A DNA stretch of 64,000 nt from Hymenobacter artigasi (GTDB lineage Bacteria > Bacteroidota > Bacteroidia > Cytophagales > Hymenobacteraceae), in assembly GCF_012275535.1 (NCBI RefSeq), contig NZ_JAAVTK010000016.1, positions 1 to 64,000 of the forward strand, written 5' to 3'. The notes beneath the pieces are model-generated. The model saw only the letters and a program-made list of their open reading frames with translations. It ran no database searches and had not been told where the DNA came from. Positions 38,851-47,720 of this stretch are shown one piece after another. Made by a program: the position numbers and the translations under genes. How positions within the stretch are numbered: the stretch's first letter is position 1; the number at the start of each line of letters is the position of its first letter.

Positions 38851-40104
38851 ATGTCCGCCACCTCCTCCCCCACCGCCACGTCCAGCCGCGCCGAGCAGCT
38901 TATGCAGCTCGAAGACCAGTATGGCGCGCACAACTACCACCCCCTGCCCGTGGTACTGAACCGAGGCGAAGGCGTGTACCTGTGGGACGTGGACGGCAAG
39001 CAGTATTTCGATTTCCTTTCGGCTTACTCAGCCGTGAACCAGGGCCACTGCCACCCGCGCATTATTGAGGCGCTGACCAAGCAGGCGCAGCAGCTCACCC
39101 TCACGTCGCGGGCTTTTTTTAATGACCAGCTGGGCGCGGCAGAAAAGCAGATTTGTGAGCTGTTCGGCTACGAGAAAGCGCTGATGATGAACTCCGGGGC
39201 CGAGGCCGTGGAAACTGCTCTTAAGCTGGCCCGCAAGTGGGGCTACCAGGAAAAAGGCATTGCCCCGAACATGGCCCAAATCATTGTGGCCGAGCACAAC
39301 TTCCACGGGCGTACTACGGGCATCATTTCCTTCAGCACCGACGGCGACAGCACGGGTGGCTTCGGGCCGTTTGCGCCGGGCTACCGGGTGGTGCCCTACA
39401 ACGATATGGAGGCCCTGGAAGAGGCGTTGCAGGACCCGCACGTGTGCGGCTTTCTCATTGAGCCCATTCAGGGTGAGGCGGGCGTGATGGTGCCCTCGGT
39501 GGGCTACCTGGCCCAGGCGGCGGCGCTGTGCAAGGCGCACAACGTGCTGTTTATCACCGACGAGATTCAGACCGGCCTGGGCCGCACCGGCAAGCTGCTG
39601 GCCTGCGACCACGAAGCCGTGCGCGGCGACATTCTTATCCTGGGCAAGGCCCTGAGCGGCGGCGTGCTACCGGTGTCGGCGGTGCTGGCCGACGACCACA
39701 TCATGCTCACCATTCAGCCGGGCCAGCACGGCTCTACGTTTGGCGGCAACCCCCTGGCCTGTGCCGTAATGCGGGCCGCGCTGGATGTGCTCATCGACGA
39801 GAAGCTGGCCGAGAATGCAGCCCGCCTAGGCGAGATATTCCGCCAGCGCATGCGCCAAATCCAGGCCCAGCGCCCCGAAACGGTGGACCTGGTGCGCGGC
39901 AAGGGCCTGCTGAATGCAGTAATTATCGTGCCCGCCGAGGACGGTCGCACCGCCTGGGACGTGTGCGTGACCCTGATGGAGCGCGGCGTACTGGCCAAGC
40001 CCACGCACGGCGACATCATCCGTTTTGCCCCGCCGCTGGTGATTACCGAGGAGCAGCTACACGCCGCCTGCGACGTGATTGAGGAAGTGATTCTGGCGTT
40101 CTAA
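38851..40104 (+). CDS. rocD: Ornithine aminotransferase
   Basis: A 417-residue class III PLP aminotransferase of the OAT branch: NSGAEAVETALKLARKWG, EHNFHGRTTGIISFSTD, ITDEIQTGLGRTGKLLA, and the PLP Lys in LGKALSGGVLPVSA. It converts ornithine and 2-oxoglutarate into glutamate semialdehyde and glutamate. The start ATG 38851 gives a length typical of bacterial OAT. It is followed by a palindromic repeat and an FAD oxidoreductase gene. Confidence 0.93.
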   Translation: MSATSSPTATSSRAEQLMQLEDQYGAHNYHPLPVVLNRGEGVYLWDVDGKQYFDFLSAYSAVNQGHCHPRIIEALTKQAQQLTLTSRAFFNDQLGAAEKQICELFGYEKALMMNSGAEAVETALKLARKWGYQEKGIAPNMAQIIVAEHNFHGRTTGIISFSTDGDSTGGFGPFAPGYRVVPYNDMEALEEALQDPHVCGFLIEPIQGEAGVMVPSVGYLAQAAALCKAHNVLFITDEIQTGLGRTGKLLACDHEAVRGDILILGKALSGGVLPVSAVLADDHIMLTIQPGQHGSTFGGNPLACAVMRAALDVLIDEKLAENAARLGEIFRQRMRQIQAQRPETVDLVRGKGLLNAVIIVPAEDGRTAWDVCVTLMERGVLAKPTHGDIIRFAPPLVITEEQLHAACDVIEEVILAF

Positions 40105-40109
40105 GCTGC

Positions 40110-40196
40110 CTGTCATCCTGAGCTTGCGAAGGACCTTAGCACACCCAAACAAAACGTTCGGATGCGATAGGGTCCTTCGCAAGCTCAGGATGACAG
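40110..40196. repeat. TCATCCTGAGC-type palindromic repeat
   Basis: Perfect 26-base arms (40110-40135 and 40171-40196) begin CTGTCATCCTGAGC. Related but imperfect copies lie at 48662-48785, 58413-58453 and 63987 on. It could also terminate rocD. Confidence 0.85.
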
Positions 40197-40212
40197 CTTT
40201 TTTGTGGCCCTC

Positions 40213-41352
40213 ATGCCCAACACCAACCTTTCCTACTGGGAGCACCAGTCCTTCTTCGGCACGGCCGATGTCGCCATCATCGGCGCGGGACTGGTAGGCC
40301 TGACGGCGGCCATCTACCTGAAGCAGCAGCGGCCCACCTGGCGCGTAGTGGTGCTGGAGCGCGGCGCGCTGCCCAGCGGGGCATCGACCAAAAATGCTGG
40401 CTTTGCGTGCTTTGGGTCGATTTCGGAACTTTTGGAGCAGGAAAAGCGGGGCGATTTACAGGCCGTGGTGGCTGCCCGCTGGGCCGGACTGGCCCGGCTG
40501 CGGGCGCTGCTGGGCGATGCCGAGCTGGACTACCAGCCGGTGGGCGGCTACGAGCTTTTTCGGCACGAGGAAGCGGCCCTGGCGGCCGAGTGCCGGGATA
40601 AAATCGACTATTTCAATGCGCTGCTGGCCCCGGTGGTGGGGCACGCCCGCACTTTCCGCGATGCCAGTGCCGAAGCCGGGCAATTCAGTTTCGGGGGCGT
40701 GGGTACACTGCTGAAAAACGACCACGAAGGCAGCCTCGACGCCGGCCGCATGATGCGCGCCCTGCTGGCCCGCGCCTGGGCCGCCGATGTGCCCGTGCTC
40801 ACCAGCTGCACCGTGGAAGACGTGGAAACCACCGCCACCGGCCACCACCTGCGCCTGGCCAACGGCGCGAGCGTGGTGGCCGGCCAGGTGCTGCTAGCCA
40901 CCAATGCCTTCGCTACCGAGCTGCTGCCAGAGCTGGCCGTAAAGCCCGGCCGAGGGCAGGTGCTGGTGACCGAGCCGCTGCCCGGCGTGCACCTGCCCGG
41001 CACCTTCCACTACGACCACGGCTACGCCTATTTCCGCCAGCTGGCCGACCACCGCATCCTGCTGGGCGGCGGGCGCAACCTGGATTTTGCAGCCGAAGCA
41101 ACCACCGCGCCCGGCCTCACGCCCAGGGTGCAACACTACCTCGAAAACCTGCTGCATGAGGTGATTGTGCCCGGCCAGCGGCCCCGCATCGACTACCGCT
41201 GGAGCGGGGTGATGGGGTTCGGGCCGGCGCTGGCGCCCATAATCGATTGGGTGCGACCGGGCGTGCTGGCCGCCGTGCGCTGCAACGGCATGGGTGTGGC
41301 CCTAGGAGCGGGCATCGGTTGGGAGGCGGCCGAAAAGCTGGCCGATGGGTAG
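40213..41352 (+). CDS. FAD-dependent oxidoreductase (DAO family)
   Basis: A 379-residue D-amino-acid-oxidase-type flavoprotein: ADVAIIGAGLVGLTAAIYLK is the FAD Rossmann motif, KNAGFACFGSI follows the glycine-rich loop, and the C-terminal GVMGFGPALAPII and CNGMGVALGAGIGWEAAEKLA complete the fold. The oxidised amine is not known; sarcosine- or Gly-oxidase-like enzymes are nearest. ATG 40213 is preferred to GTG 40204. Confidence 0.85.
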   Translation: MPNTNLSYWEHQSFFGTADVAIIGAGLVGLTAAIYLKQQRPTWRVVVLERGALPSGASTKNAGFACFGSISELLEQEKRGDLQAVVAARWAGLARLRALLGDAELDYQPVGGYELFRHEEAALAAECRDKIDYFNALLAPVVGHARTFRDASAEAGQFSFGGVGTLLKNDHEGSLDAGRMMRALLARAWAADVPVLTSCTVEDVETTATGHHLRLANGASVVAGQVLLATNAFATELLPELAVKPGRGQVLVTEPLPGVHLPGTFHYDHGYAYFRQLADHRILLGGGRNLDFAAEATTAPGLTPRVQHYLENLLHEVIVPGQRPRIDYRWSGVMGFGPALAPIIDWVRPGVLAAVRCNGMGVALGAGIGWEAAEKLADG

Positions 41353-41409
41353 CGGAAACCGGCCAATATTCGTACAGCCCTGCTCAGACCTTACCTCCGG
41401 CTTCTCACT

Positions 41410-41949
41410 ATGCTTTTTGCTACGCGCCCCCGCTTGTTTCACTCCCGTTTGCTGGCTTTGCTGGTGGTAGCCGGCGGCCTGGCCAGTGGCTGCCAGAGCA
41501 GCCGGCCCAGCTTCTCATTTCAGCCCGCACCGGGGCGGGCGCGGGCAGTGGATTTGGAGCAGCCCGCAGCAACAGAAACCAAGGTCATAGCAGCAAGAGA
41601 GCCGATTTCTGCCGTAGTGGCCTCCCGGCCAGCGGTGGTGCAGCGGGTGCGTCAGCAGCCGCAAACAGAAATTCAGCAAGCCCCAAAACAGGCTGTAGTT
41701 ACGCCCGAAAACCTGACGGTGGCGCGGGCTTCGGTAGTGCCGCACCGCCGTCCGCTGCTGGGCCGCGCCCACGCTACGGCCGAGGCCGGGCTGGGCACCA
41801 CGGTGCTGGGCGTGCTGGGGCTGGTGGTGCTGCCCATTGCCCTGATTGGGCTGGCCATCAGCGGCGGCGGGCTGGTGTGGGGCATTGTGGCGGGGGCGGC
41901 GGCGCTGGCGGTGCTGGTGGCGTACATCGACCCGTTTGGGCGGCGGTAA
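41410..41949 (+). CDS. Lipoprotein with two C-terminal membrane segments
   Basis: A 179-residue protein with a lipoprotein signal (GGLASGCQS, Cys 28), then a Gln/Ala/Val-rich disordered part. Two hydrophobic segments (LGTTVLGVLGLVVLPIALIGLAI and VWGIVAGAAALAVLVAYI) form a hairpin at the C-terminus, followed by DPFGRR. This layout is frequent in Hymenobacter-type genomes and has no known role. Confidence 0.7.
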   Translation: MLFATRPRLFHSRLLALLVVAGGLASGCQSSRPSFSFQPAPGRARAVDLEQPAATETKVIAAREPISAVVASRPAVVQRVRQQPQTEIQQAPKQAVVTPENLTVARASVVPHRRPLLGRAHATAEAGLGTTVLGVLGLVVLPIALIGLAISGGGLVWGIVAGAAALAVLVAYIDPFGRR

Positions 41950-42044
41950 GGTTTCGGGCCGAACTTTGTGGCTTCGTTTTGCTTTTACAGAACGTTTGAT
42001 TTTCTTTTTTCACGTTCCGGGCGCAGCCCCGGCGTCATCGATAT

Positions 42045-43031
42045 ATGCTCCCAACCCACCGCCCCCGCCGCAACCGCAAGTCCGAAGTTATCCGCGACAT
42101 GGTGCAGGAAACCCGCCTCACCACCCACGATTTTATCTTTCCGCTCTTCATCATCGAAGGCCAGAGCCAGAAGCTGGAAGTGAAATCCATGCCCGGCATT
42201 TACCGGTTTTCGGCCGACCGCATTATCGAAGAAGTGGGCCAGTGCGTGGAGCTGGGCATCAAAACCTTCGCCCCTTTTCCCAGCATCAATGATGCGCTGA
42301 AGGACCGGCTGGCCAAGGAATCGGCCAACCCCGAAGGCTTGTACCTGAAAGTAGTGGCCAACATCAAGCGCCAGTTTCCGGAAGTGGTGCTGATGACCGA
42401 CGTGGCCATGGACCCCTACAGCAGCGACGGCCACGACGGCGTGGTGGATGCCGAGTCGGGCGAAATCCTCAACGATGCGACCCTGGAAGTGCTCGGCCAG
42501 ATGGCCCTGGCCCAGGCCCGCGCCGGGGCCGACATCATCGGGCCCAGCGACATGATGGACGGCCGCGTGGCCTGGATTCGGCGGGTGCTGGACGAGAATG
42601 CCTTCCAGCACGTGAGCATCATGAGCTACACGGCCAAGTACGCGTCGGCCTTCTACGGCCCGTTCCGCGATGCTTTGGATTCGGCCCCCAAAAAAGGCGA
42701 TAAAAAGAGTTACCAGATGAACCCCGCCAACAAGCGTGAGGCCCTGCGCGAGCTGGCCCTAGACGAGGCCGAAGGCGCCGACATGGTGATGATAAAGCCC
42801 GCCCTGAGCTACCTGGACGTGATTCATGCCGTGAAGGAGCGCACCCACCTGCCCGTAACGGCCTACAACGTATCGGGCGAGTACGCCATGGTGAAAGCCG
42901 CCGCCCAAAACGGCTGGCTCGACGGCGAAAAGACAATGATGGAGGTGCTCACCAGCATCAAGCGCGCCGGGGCCGATGCCATTCTGACCTACTTCGCCAA
43001 GGAGGCGGCCGCTGTGCTGCGCCGGGGCTAG
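42045..43031 (+). CDS. hemB: Delta-aminolevulinic acid dehydratase
   Basis: A 328-residue HemB that joins two 5-aminolevulinates to porphobilinogen in haem synthesis. The active-site lysines are in YTAKYASAFYGPFRDA and MVMIKPALSYLDV (Schiff base). The usual zinc cysteines are replaced (DVAMDPYSSDGHDG), so it is the Mg- or metal-alternate type. It is complete. The tRNA-Arg follows on the opposite strand. Confidence 0.95.
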   Translation: MLPTHRPRRNRKSEVIRDMVQETRLTTHDFIFPLFIIEGQSQKLEVKSMPGIYRFSADRIIEEVGQCVELGIKTFAPFPSINDALKDRLAKESANPEGLYLKVVANIKRQFPEVVLMTDVAMDPYSSDGHDGVVDAESGEILNDATLEVLGQMALAQARAGADIIGPSDMMDGRVAWIRRVLDENAFQHVSIMSYTAKYASAFYGPFRDALDSAPKKGDKKSYQMNPANKREALRELALDEAEGADMVMIKPALSYLDVIHAVKERTHLPVTAYNVSGEYAMVKAAAQNGWLDGEKTMMEVLTSIKRAGADAILTYFAKEAAAVLRRG

Positions 43032-43057
43032 TTGGCTTGCGGCCTGAGTAAAAAAAG

Positions 43058-43129
43058 TGGTTCCGGCAGGGCTCGAACCCGCATTGGCTGGTTCGAAGCC
43101 AGCAGTCCTATCCATTGAACGACAAAACC
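43058..43129 (-). tRNA. tRNA-Arg (TCG)
   Basis: A 72-nt cloverleaf: acceptor GGTTTTG / CGGAACC, anticodon arm GCTGG-CTTCGAA-CCAGC (anticodon TCG), T loop TTCGAGC. CCA is not encoded. Its promoter would lie inside the GNAT gene that starts 5 bases away. Confidence 0.92.
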
Positions 43130-43134
43130 AGGTA

Positions 43135-43671
43135 ATGGCAGCAAATATATCAACGGCCGCCACTTCCGTGCACATTCGCCGCGCGACGGTGGCCGACCTG
43201 CCCGCCCTGCTGGCCCTGGTGCGGCGCGTAGTGCCGCTGATGCAGGCCAGCGGCAATCTCCAATGGTCGGCCGACTACCCGAACGAGGCCGTATTCACGG
43301 CTGATATCGCCCAAAAACACCTCTGGGTAGCCGAGCTAGACGGGGCCATTGCCGGCGTGGCCGCCCTCACCCAGGACCAGGACGCTGAATACGCCCAGGC
43401 CGACTGGGACGCAACCGAGGCGGCCCTCGTCACGCACCGCCTGGCCGTGGACCCCGCCGCGCAGGGCAAAGGCGTGGCGCTGGCCCTCATGGAGCAGGCC
43501 GAAAAGCAGGCCGTAGCGCAGGGCTTAAACGCTTTGCGCGTCGATACCAATTCCGAGAATGCCGCCACGCAGCGGCTGTTTCCGAAGCTGGGCTACCGGT
43601 TTGCGGGCGAGATTACGCTGGGGTTTCGGCCGGGGCTGCGGTTCTTCTGCTACGAGAAGCGACTGGGGTAA
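43135..43671 (+). CDS. GNAT-family N-acetyltransferase
   Basis: A 178-residue GNAT: IRRATVADLPALLALVRRVV at the N-terminus, LAVDPAAQGKGVALALME as the acetyl-CoA loop (motif A), then a C-terminal LRVDTNSENAATQRLFPKLGYRFAGEI. The substrate is unknown. ATG 43135 is chosen since a longer frame runs through the tRNA. It overlaps the DUF92 gene by 1 base (TAATG). Confidence 0.85.
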   Translation: MAANISTAATSVHIRRATVADLPALLALVRRVVPLMQASGNLQWSADYPNEAVFTADIAQKHLWVAELDGAIAGVAALTQDQDAEYAQADWDATEAALVTHRLAVDPAAQGKGVALALMEQAEKQAVAQGLNALRVDTNSENAATQRLFPKLGYRFAGEITLGFRPGLRFFCYEKRLG

Positions 43672-44393
43672 TGGAAGTGTTCCGGCTCGGCTTGGTAGTA
43701 GTGTTGCTCGGGCTGGGCATGATTTACAGCGAGCGGGCGGGCAAACTGACTGCGGCCGCAGCCGGGACCGGCGGGGCATTGGGCCTGTTGATTTACCTCG
43801 GCAGCGGCTTTGCGGGGCTGGCGCTGTTGGCGCTGTTCTTCGGCCTCGGCACGGCGGCTTCCAGCTGGCGCGTGGCCGACAAGCGCCGCCTCGGGCTGGC
43901 TGAAGAAAACAAGGGCCGCCGCACGGCCGGGCAGGTAGTGGCCAATGCTGGCGTGGCAGGCCTGCTGGGGCTACTGGCCTGGCAATATCTGCCCGCCGCT
44001 CCGCTGGCCCAGCTCATGCTGGCCGGCAGCCTCGCCGCCGCCACGGCCGACACGCTTTCCTCGGAGCTGGGCAACGTGTATGGCCGCCGCTACTACAACA
44101 TCCTCACGTTGCGGCCCGACATACGCGGCCTCAACGGCGTGGTGAGTCTGGAAGGCACGGCGCTGGGGCTTGCGGGCACGGCCGTGCTGGCGGCGGCCTA
44201 CTGCCTGGGCTTTGGGGCTGAGTGGGCGGCGTTTGGGTGGCTGCTGGTGGCGGGCACGGCCGGCAATCTGGCCGATTCGGTGCTGGGCGCTACGGTGGAG
44301 CGGCGGGGCTGGCTGGGAAATAATGCGGTCAACTTCCTCAATACCCTGACCGGGGCGCTGGTAGCGGGTGGGCTGGGGTGGTGGCTGGGTTAG
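43671..44393 (+). CDS. DUF92 (TMEM19-like) membrane protein
   Basis: A 240-residue integral membrane protein with about seven helices. DUF92 signatures include AAATADTLSSELGNVYG, then GLNGVVSLEGTALGLAG, and NLADSVLGATVERRGWLGNNAVNFLNT at the C-terminus. A relative phosphorylates phytol or transports related lipids; the function here is not known. It is coupled to the GNAT gene. Confidence 0.88.
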   Translation: MEVFRLGLVVVLLGLGMIYSERAGKLTAAAAGTGGALGLLIYLGSGFAGLALLALFFGLGTAASSWRVADKRRLGLAEENKGRRTAGQVVANAGVAGLLGLLAWQYLPAAPLAQLMLAGSLAAATADTLSSELGNVYGRRYYNILTLRPDIRGLNGVVSLEGTALGLAGTAVLAAAYCLGFGAEWAAFGWLLVAGTAGNLADSVLGATVERRGWLGNNAVNFLNTLTGALVAGGLGWWLG

Positions 44394-44419
44394 CAATTGG
44401 TGGTGAGCCTCGGTTAAGG

Positions 44420-45094
44420 TCAGCGTAACGGAAAGTCTTTGGCTAGCATCGTGCGAAGCTGCCTCTCCAATACAGCCTGATTTAATGGCTCGCGCTCGGC
44501 GGGCGGTGGTGTATGATTGTAGTACACAATAGCTTTTTGCTGTCGGTCGTAGATGAATAAGCAGATAATCGACTTGGCCTTGATAGCAATAGGCACCATC
44601 ATTCCCATTGTCAACACTCCTACGCCAATGGATTTGGCTACTTGTCCGCTGTAGTTGTTCGGTGTGCGAGTGAAGCCCTGCGTGGCAGTGACCAGAACAT
44701 ACCGCTGGTTCTGCGTGGAAAGCAGGTAGTCGAGCGTCGGCAAGTTTGCGCCAGTGTCCAGGCGCATACGCTTGTCAATGCCTTCCACGGCCCGGTAAAT
44801 CTCCTGCCGCGCCGCAGCTTGCAGCGAATCGGAAATTGTCATTTCGCCGCGCAAATGCAGTTCGGCTTGATGACTAACCAGCAGCTCCCGCAGCAACCGC
44901 ACCGACTCAGCCGATGCCTCCGCGCTTAGGCGGGGCTGATTGCCGGTTTCAATGGTAGCAATCTGCGCCACGGGTGAAGCAAATGGGATTGCCTGCACAT
45001 CGGCCGCCCTGAACCCCGGCCGCGTTATACCTGACGTGGTAGCGCAGGCAGACAGTAGCCCGGCCAATAGCACGAGGCCCGGAATGTATCGCAT
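44420..45094 (-). CDS. Lipoprotein of unknown function
   Basis: A 224-residue lipoprotein (signal, lipobox LLSACAT, Cys 17). The mature part has an alpha/beta pattern: GNQPRLSAEASAESVRLLREL, a region about residues 118-127 (PTLDYLLSTQ), VGVLTMGMMVPIAIKA, which looks like a short hydrophobic hairpin, and LFIYDRQQKAIVYYN. It is similar to unnamed Hymenobacter lipoproteins. No function is proposed. Confidence 0.65.
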   Translation of the reverse strand: MRYIPGLVLLAGLLSACATTSGITRPGFRAADVQAIPFASPVAQIATIETGNQPRLSAEASAESVRLLRELLVSHQAELHLRGEMTISDSLQAAARQEIYRAVEGIDKRMRLDTGANLPTLDYLLSTQNQRYVLVTATQGFTRTPNNYSGQVAKSIGVGVLTMGMMVPIAIKAKSIICLFIYDRQQKAIVYYNHTPPPAEREPLNQAVLERQLRTMLAKDFPLR

Positions 45095-45151
45095 AATGAA
45101 ACGTGTAGAAAGACTAGCACGGCGCTGCTAAAATACCGTAGTGGCTGCAAG

Positions 45152-46552
45152 CTACTGCGCAAACGGCCAGCGCCTCAAACTCCGGCTCCACAGCAGAAAC
45201 GCCCCCGTGCCCAGCGCCATCATGCCCAGCGCGGCCACTTGGAAATACAGTTTAAAATGCACGCCGCCCCACGTCACATCGGCCGGCGCGATGCCCACGA
45301 ACACGAACAGCCACACGATGATAGCCAGGATAACGGGCAGCGGGTAGAGCGGCATTTTGAACGGCAGCGCACTGGTGCCACGCCGCTTCCGCAGCAATAT
45401 CAGGCCCACGGCCTGGCCCACAAACTGCACCAGAATGCGCATGGCCAGAATGGCCGAAATCACCTCGCCCAGCCGGAAGAGCAGGCTGAACACGAAGCCT
45501 ACGCCGCCCAGCAGCAGCAGCGACACGTAGGGGAACTGCTTGGTGGGGTGCAGCTTGCCGAACACAGGCAGAAACTCGCCATCGGCCGCCGCCGCGTAGG
45601 GGATGCGCGAGTAGCCCAGCAGCACCGCAAACAGCGACGCGAACGCCACCAGTAGCACCATGGCCGTGGCCACGTTGGCCGCGGTGGGGCCGTACAGCCG
45701 CTCCATAAATACGCTGATGATGAACTGTGACTTGTCGCCGGCGCCGGCCTGCCAGCTTTGCACTTCCTGCCACGGAATGACGGTGCCCACGCTCCAGTTC
45801 AGCAGCAGATACAGCGCCGCGATGCCCAGGATGCTCAGGAAAATGCTGCGCGGGATGACGCGCTGCGGGTTCACAATTTCGGCCCCGAGGTGGCACACGT
45901 TGTAGTAGCCCAGATAGGAATAGATGGTTTTGACGGCCGCCTGGCCCATTGCAGCCGAAATGAGCAGCCCCGGCAGGGCCGAAAAACCGCCCACCGGGAA
46001 GATATCGACGTGGTGGTTGGGGTGCGTGACGCCGCCGAAAATCAGCCAGCCCATCAAACTCAGTACGCCCACCCACAGGGCCACGCCCAGCTTGCCAATG
46101 TCCTCGATGCGGCGGTAGAGCAGCACAATGAGCAGTAACACCACTGAACCGGCCACGGCCTTGGGCTGCCACCATTCGGTCATGGGCACGAGGTAGCCGA
46201 AGTACTGGGCGAAGCCGATGGCCCCGGAGGCCAGCACCAGCGGCGACTGGATAAGCGTTTGCCACACGTAGAGAAACGACATGTAGCGGCCCCACTTCTG
46301 CTCGCCGTAGGCCAGCTTAAGAAAGCGGTAACTGCCGCCGGCTTCGGGGTAGGCCGCGCCCAGCTCGCTCCAAATAAGGCCATCGACGGAAGCCAGGGCC
46401 GCGCCCACCAGCCAGGCCAGCAGGAAATTGGGGCCCATGAAGCCCATCACGAGGGGCAGGGTGACAAAGGGGCCAATGCCCACCATGTCAATCATGTTGA
46501 GGGCGGTAGCTTGAACCAGGCCGAGGCGGCGCTGCAAAGTAGGTGCGGACAT
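45152..46552 (-). CDS. APC-family amino acid permease
   Basis: A 466-residue amino acid/polyamine/organocation transporter with about twelve membrane helices: LNMIDMVGIGPFVTLPLVMGF is the family GIG-motif in helix 1, SELGAAYPEAGGSYRFLK is helix 3, and the rest is hydrophobic. ATG 46552 matches the family N-terminus; the upstream extension is Arg/Thr-rich and includes a palindromic repeat. The substrate is not known. Confidence 0.88.
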   Translation of the reverse strand: MSAPTLQRRLGLVQATALNMIDMVGIGPFVTLPLVMGFMGPNFLLAWLVGAALASVDGLIWSELGAAYPEAGGSYRFLKLAYGEQKWGRYMSFLYVWQTLIQSPLVLASGAIGFAQYFGYLVPMTEWWQPKAVAGSVVLLLIVLLYRRIEDIGKLGVALWVGVLSLMGWLIFGGVTHPNHHVDIFPVGGFSALPGLLISAAMGQAAVKTIYSYLGYYNVCHLGAEIVNPQRVIPRSIFLSILGIAALYLLLNWSVGTVIPWQEVQSWQAGAGDKSQFIISVFMERLYGPTAANVATAMVLLVAFASLFAVLLGYSRIPYAAAADGEFLPVFGKLHPTKQFPYVSLLLLGGVGFVFSLLFRLGEVISAILAMRILVQFVGQAVGLILLRKRRGTSALPFKMPLYPLPVILAIIVWLFVFVGIAPADVTWGGVHFKLYFQVAALGMMALGTGAFLLWSRSLRRWPFAQ

Positions 46553-46585
46553 AGGAACGAAAGTACCGCCTGTGTGCGGTACCGT

Positions 46586-46649
46586 GGACTCTGCGAGTTC
46601 GCGCGGCTGAACGTTCGTATGACCGCAGATGCGCGGACTCGCAGAGTCC
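46586..46649. repeat. Palindromic intergenic repeat
   Basis: GGACTCTGCGAGTTCGCG and the near complement CGCGGACTCGCAGAGTCC, followed by gcgctacg, flank a 28-base loop. It belongs to the gcgcgaac/cgctac-type palindromes. Confidence 0.65.
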
Positions 46650-46727
46650 GCGCTACGTTTTACCAACCCCCATCGCCTTGCCTTCGTACCCCAATGCGTC
46701 ACTTCACGCAATGTTCATCAAAACCTA

Positions 46728-47675
46728 ATGGCTGGTAGTTCTTCTAAAATCGTCGTCTACGGGGCCATTGGGGCTAACGTGGCCATTGCCATCTCCAAAT
46801 TTGTGGCGGCCTATTTCACTGGGAGCGCGGCCATGATGTCGGAGGGCATCCACTCGCTCGTGGATAGCGGCAACGGCGGACTGATTCTTTTCGGGCTGAA
46901 CCGCAGTGAGCGGCCGGCCGATGCCCGGCACCCCTTTGGCCACAGCAAAGACCTATATTTCTGGACGGTGATTGTGGCGGTGATGATTTTTGCCGTGGGT
47001 GGCGGCATGTCGCTCTATAAGGGCTATCAGTACCTGCAGCATCCCGCGCCCCTCACCGACCCCACCTGGAACTACTGGGTGCTCGGCCTGGCCATGCTGT
47101 TTGAGGGCACGGCCTGCGCGCTAGCCTACCGCGAATTTCGCAAAACCCAGGGCGCGGCGGGTTTCTGGCAAGCCCTGCGCGACAGCCGCGACCCGGCCGT
47201 ATTTGCCATTCTACTCGAAGACATGGCCGCCCTGGTCGGCTTGGTGATTGCGCTGGCCAGCGTATTTCTCGGGCATTATTTCAATAATCCTTACTTCGAT
47301 GGGGCCGCCTCCATGGCCATTGGCGCGCTGCTGGTGGGCATGTCGGTATTCATGCTGCGCGAAGCCCGGGGGCTGCTGGTGGGCGAAGGGGCCAGTCCCG
47401 AAGTGCTACGCGGGCTCGAAGCCCTAGCCAGCCAGGATGCGGCCGTAACGAAGCTGCGCGCACCCCTCACCATGTACCTCGGCCCCGCCGATGCCATCCT
47501 GGCCCTCGACATTGCGTTTCACGACCACCTCACAGCCGTGGAGATTGAGCAGGCCGTGGAGCGCCTGCAAACCGCCATCAAAGGCAAGTACCCCGAGTTC
47601 CGGCGCGTCTTCATCGAAGCCTCGTCCCTCAATGGCCAGCAGCGCCAAAAAGCCTCTCCGCTAACTCCCAGCTAG
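46728..47675 (+). CDS. Cation diffusion facilitator (first of a tandem pair)
   Basis: A 315-residue CDF-family metal exporter. The first 210 residues contain about six helices, with SEGIHSLVDSGN (helix II, D metal ligand), HPFGHSKD and EDMAALVGL (helix V). The C-terminal cytoplasmic domain follows. The metal (Zn, Co, Fe or Mn) cannot be told. It is 45 bases before a close paralogue. ATG 46728 gives the family start. Confidence 0.88.
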   Translation: MAGSSSKIVVYGAIGANVAIAISKFVAAYFTGSAAMMSEGIHSLVDSGNGGLILFGLNRSERPADARHPFGHSKDLYFWTVIVAVMIFAVGGGMSLYKGYQYLQHPAPLTDPTWNYWVLGLAMLFEGTACALAYREFRKTQGAAGFWQALRDSRDPAVFAILLEDMAALVGLVIALASVFLGHYFNNPYFDGAASMAIGALLVGMSVFMLREARGLLVGEGASPEVLRGLEALASQDAAVTKLRAPLTMYLGPADAILALDIAFHDHLTAVEIEQAVERLQTAIKGKYPEFRRVFIEASSLNGQQRQKASPLTPS

Positions 47676-47720
47676 ACCTTCTGCCAACGGCAACCCCATT
47701 TCCTCCGTACTTGCGCACCT

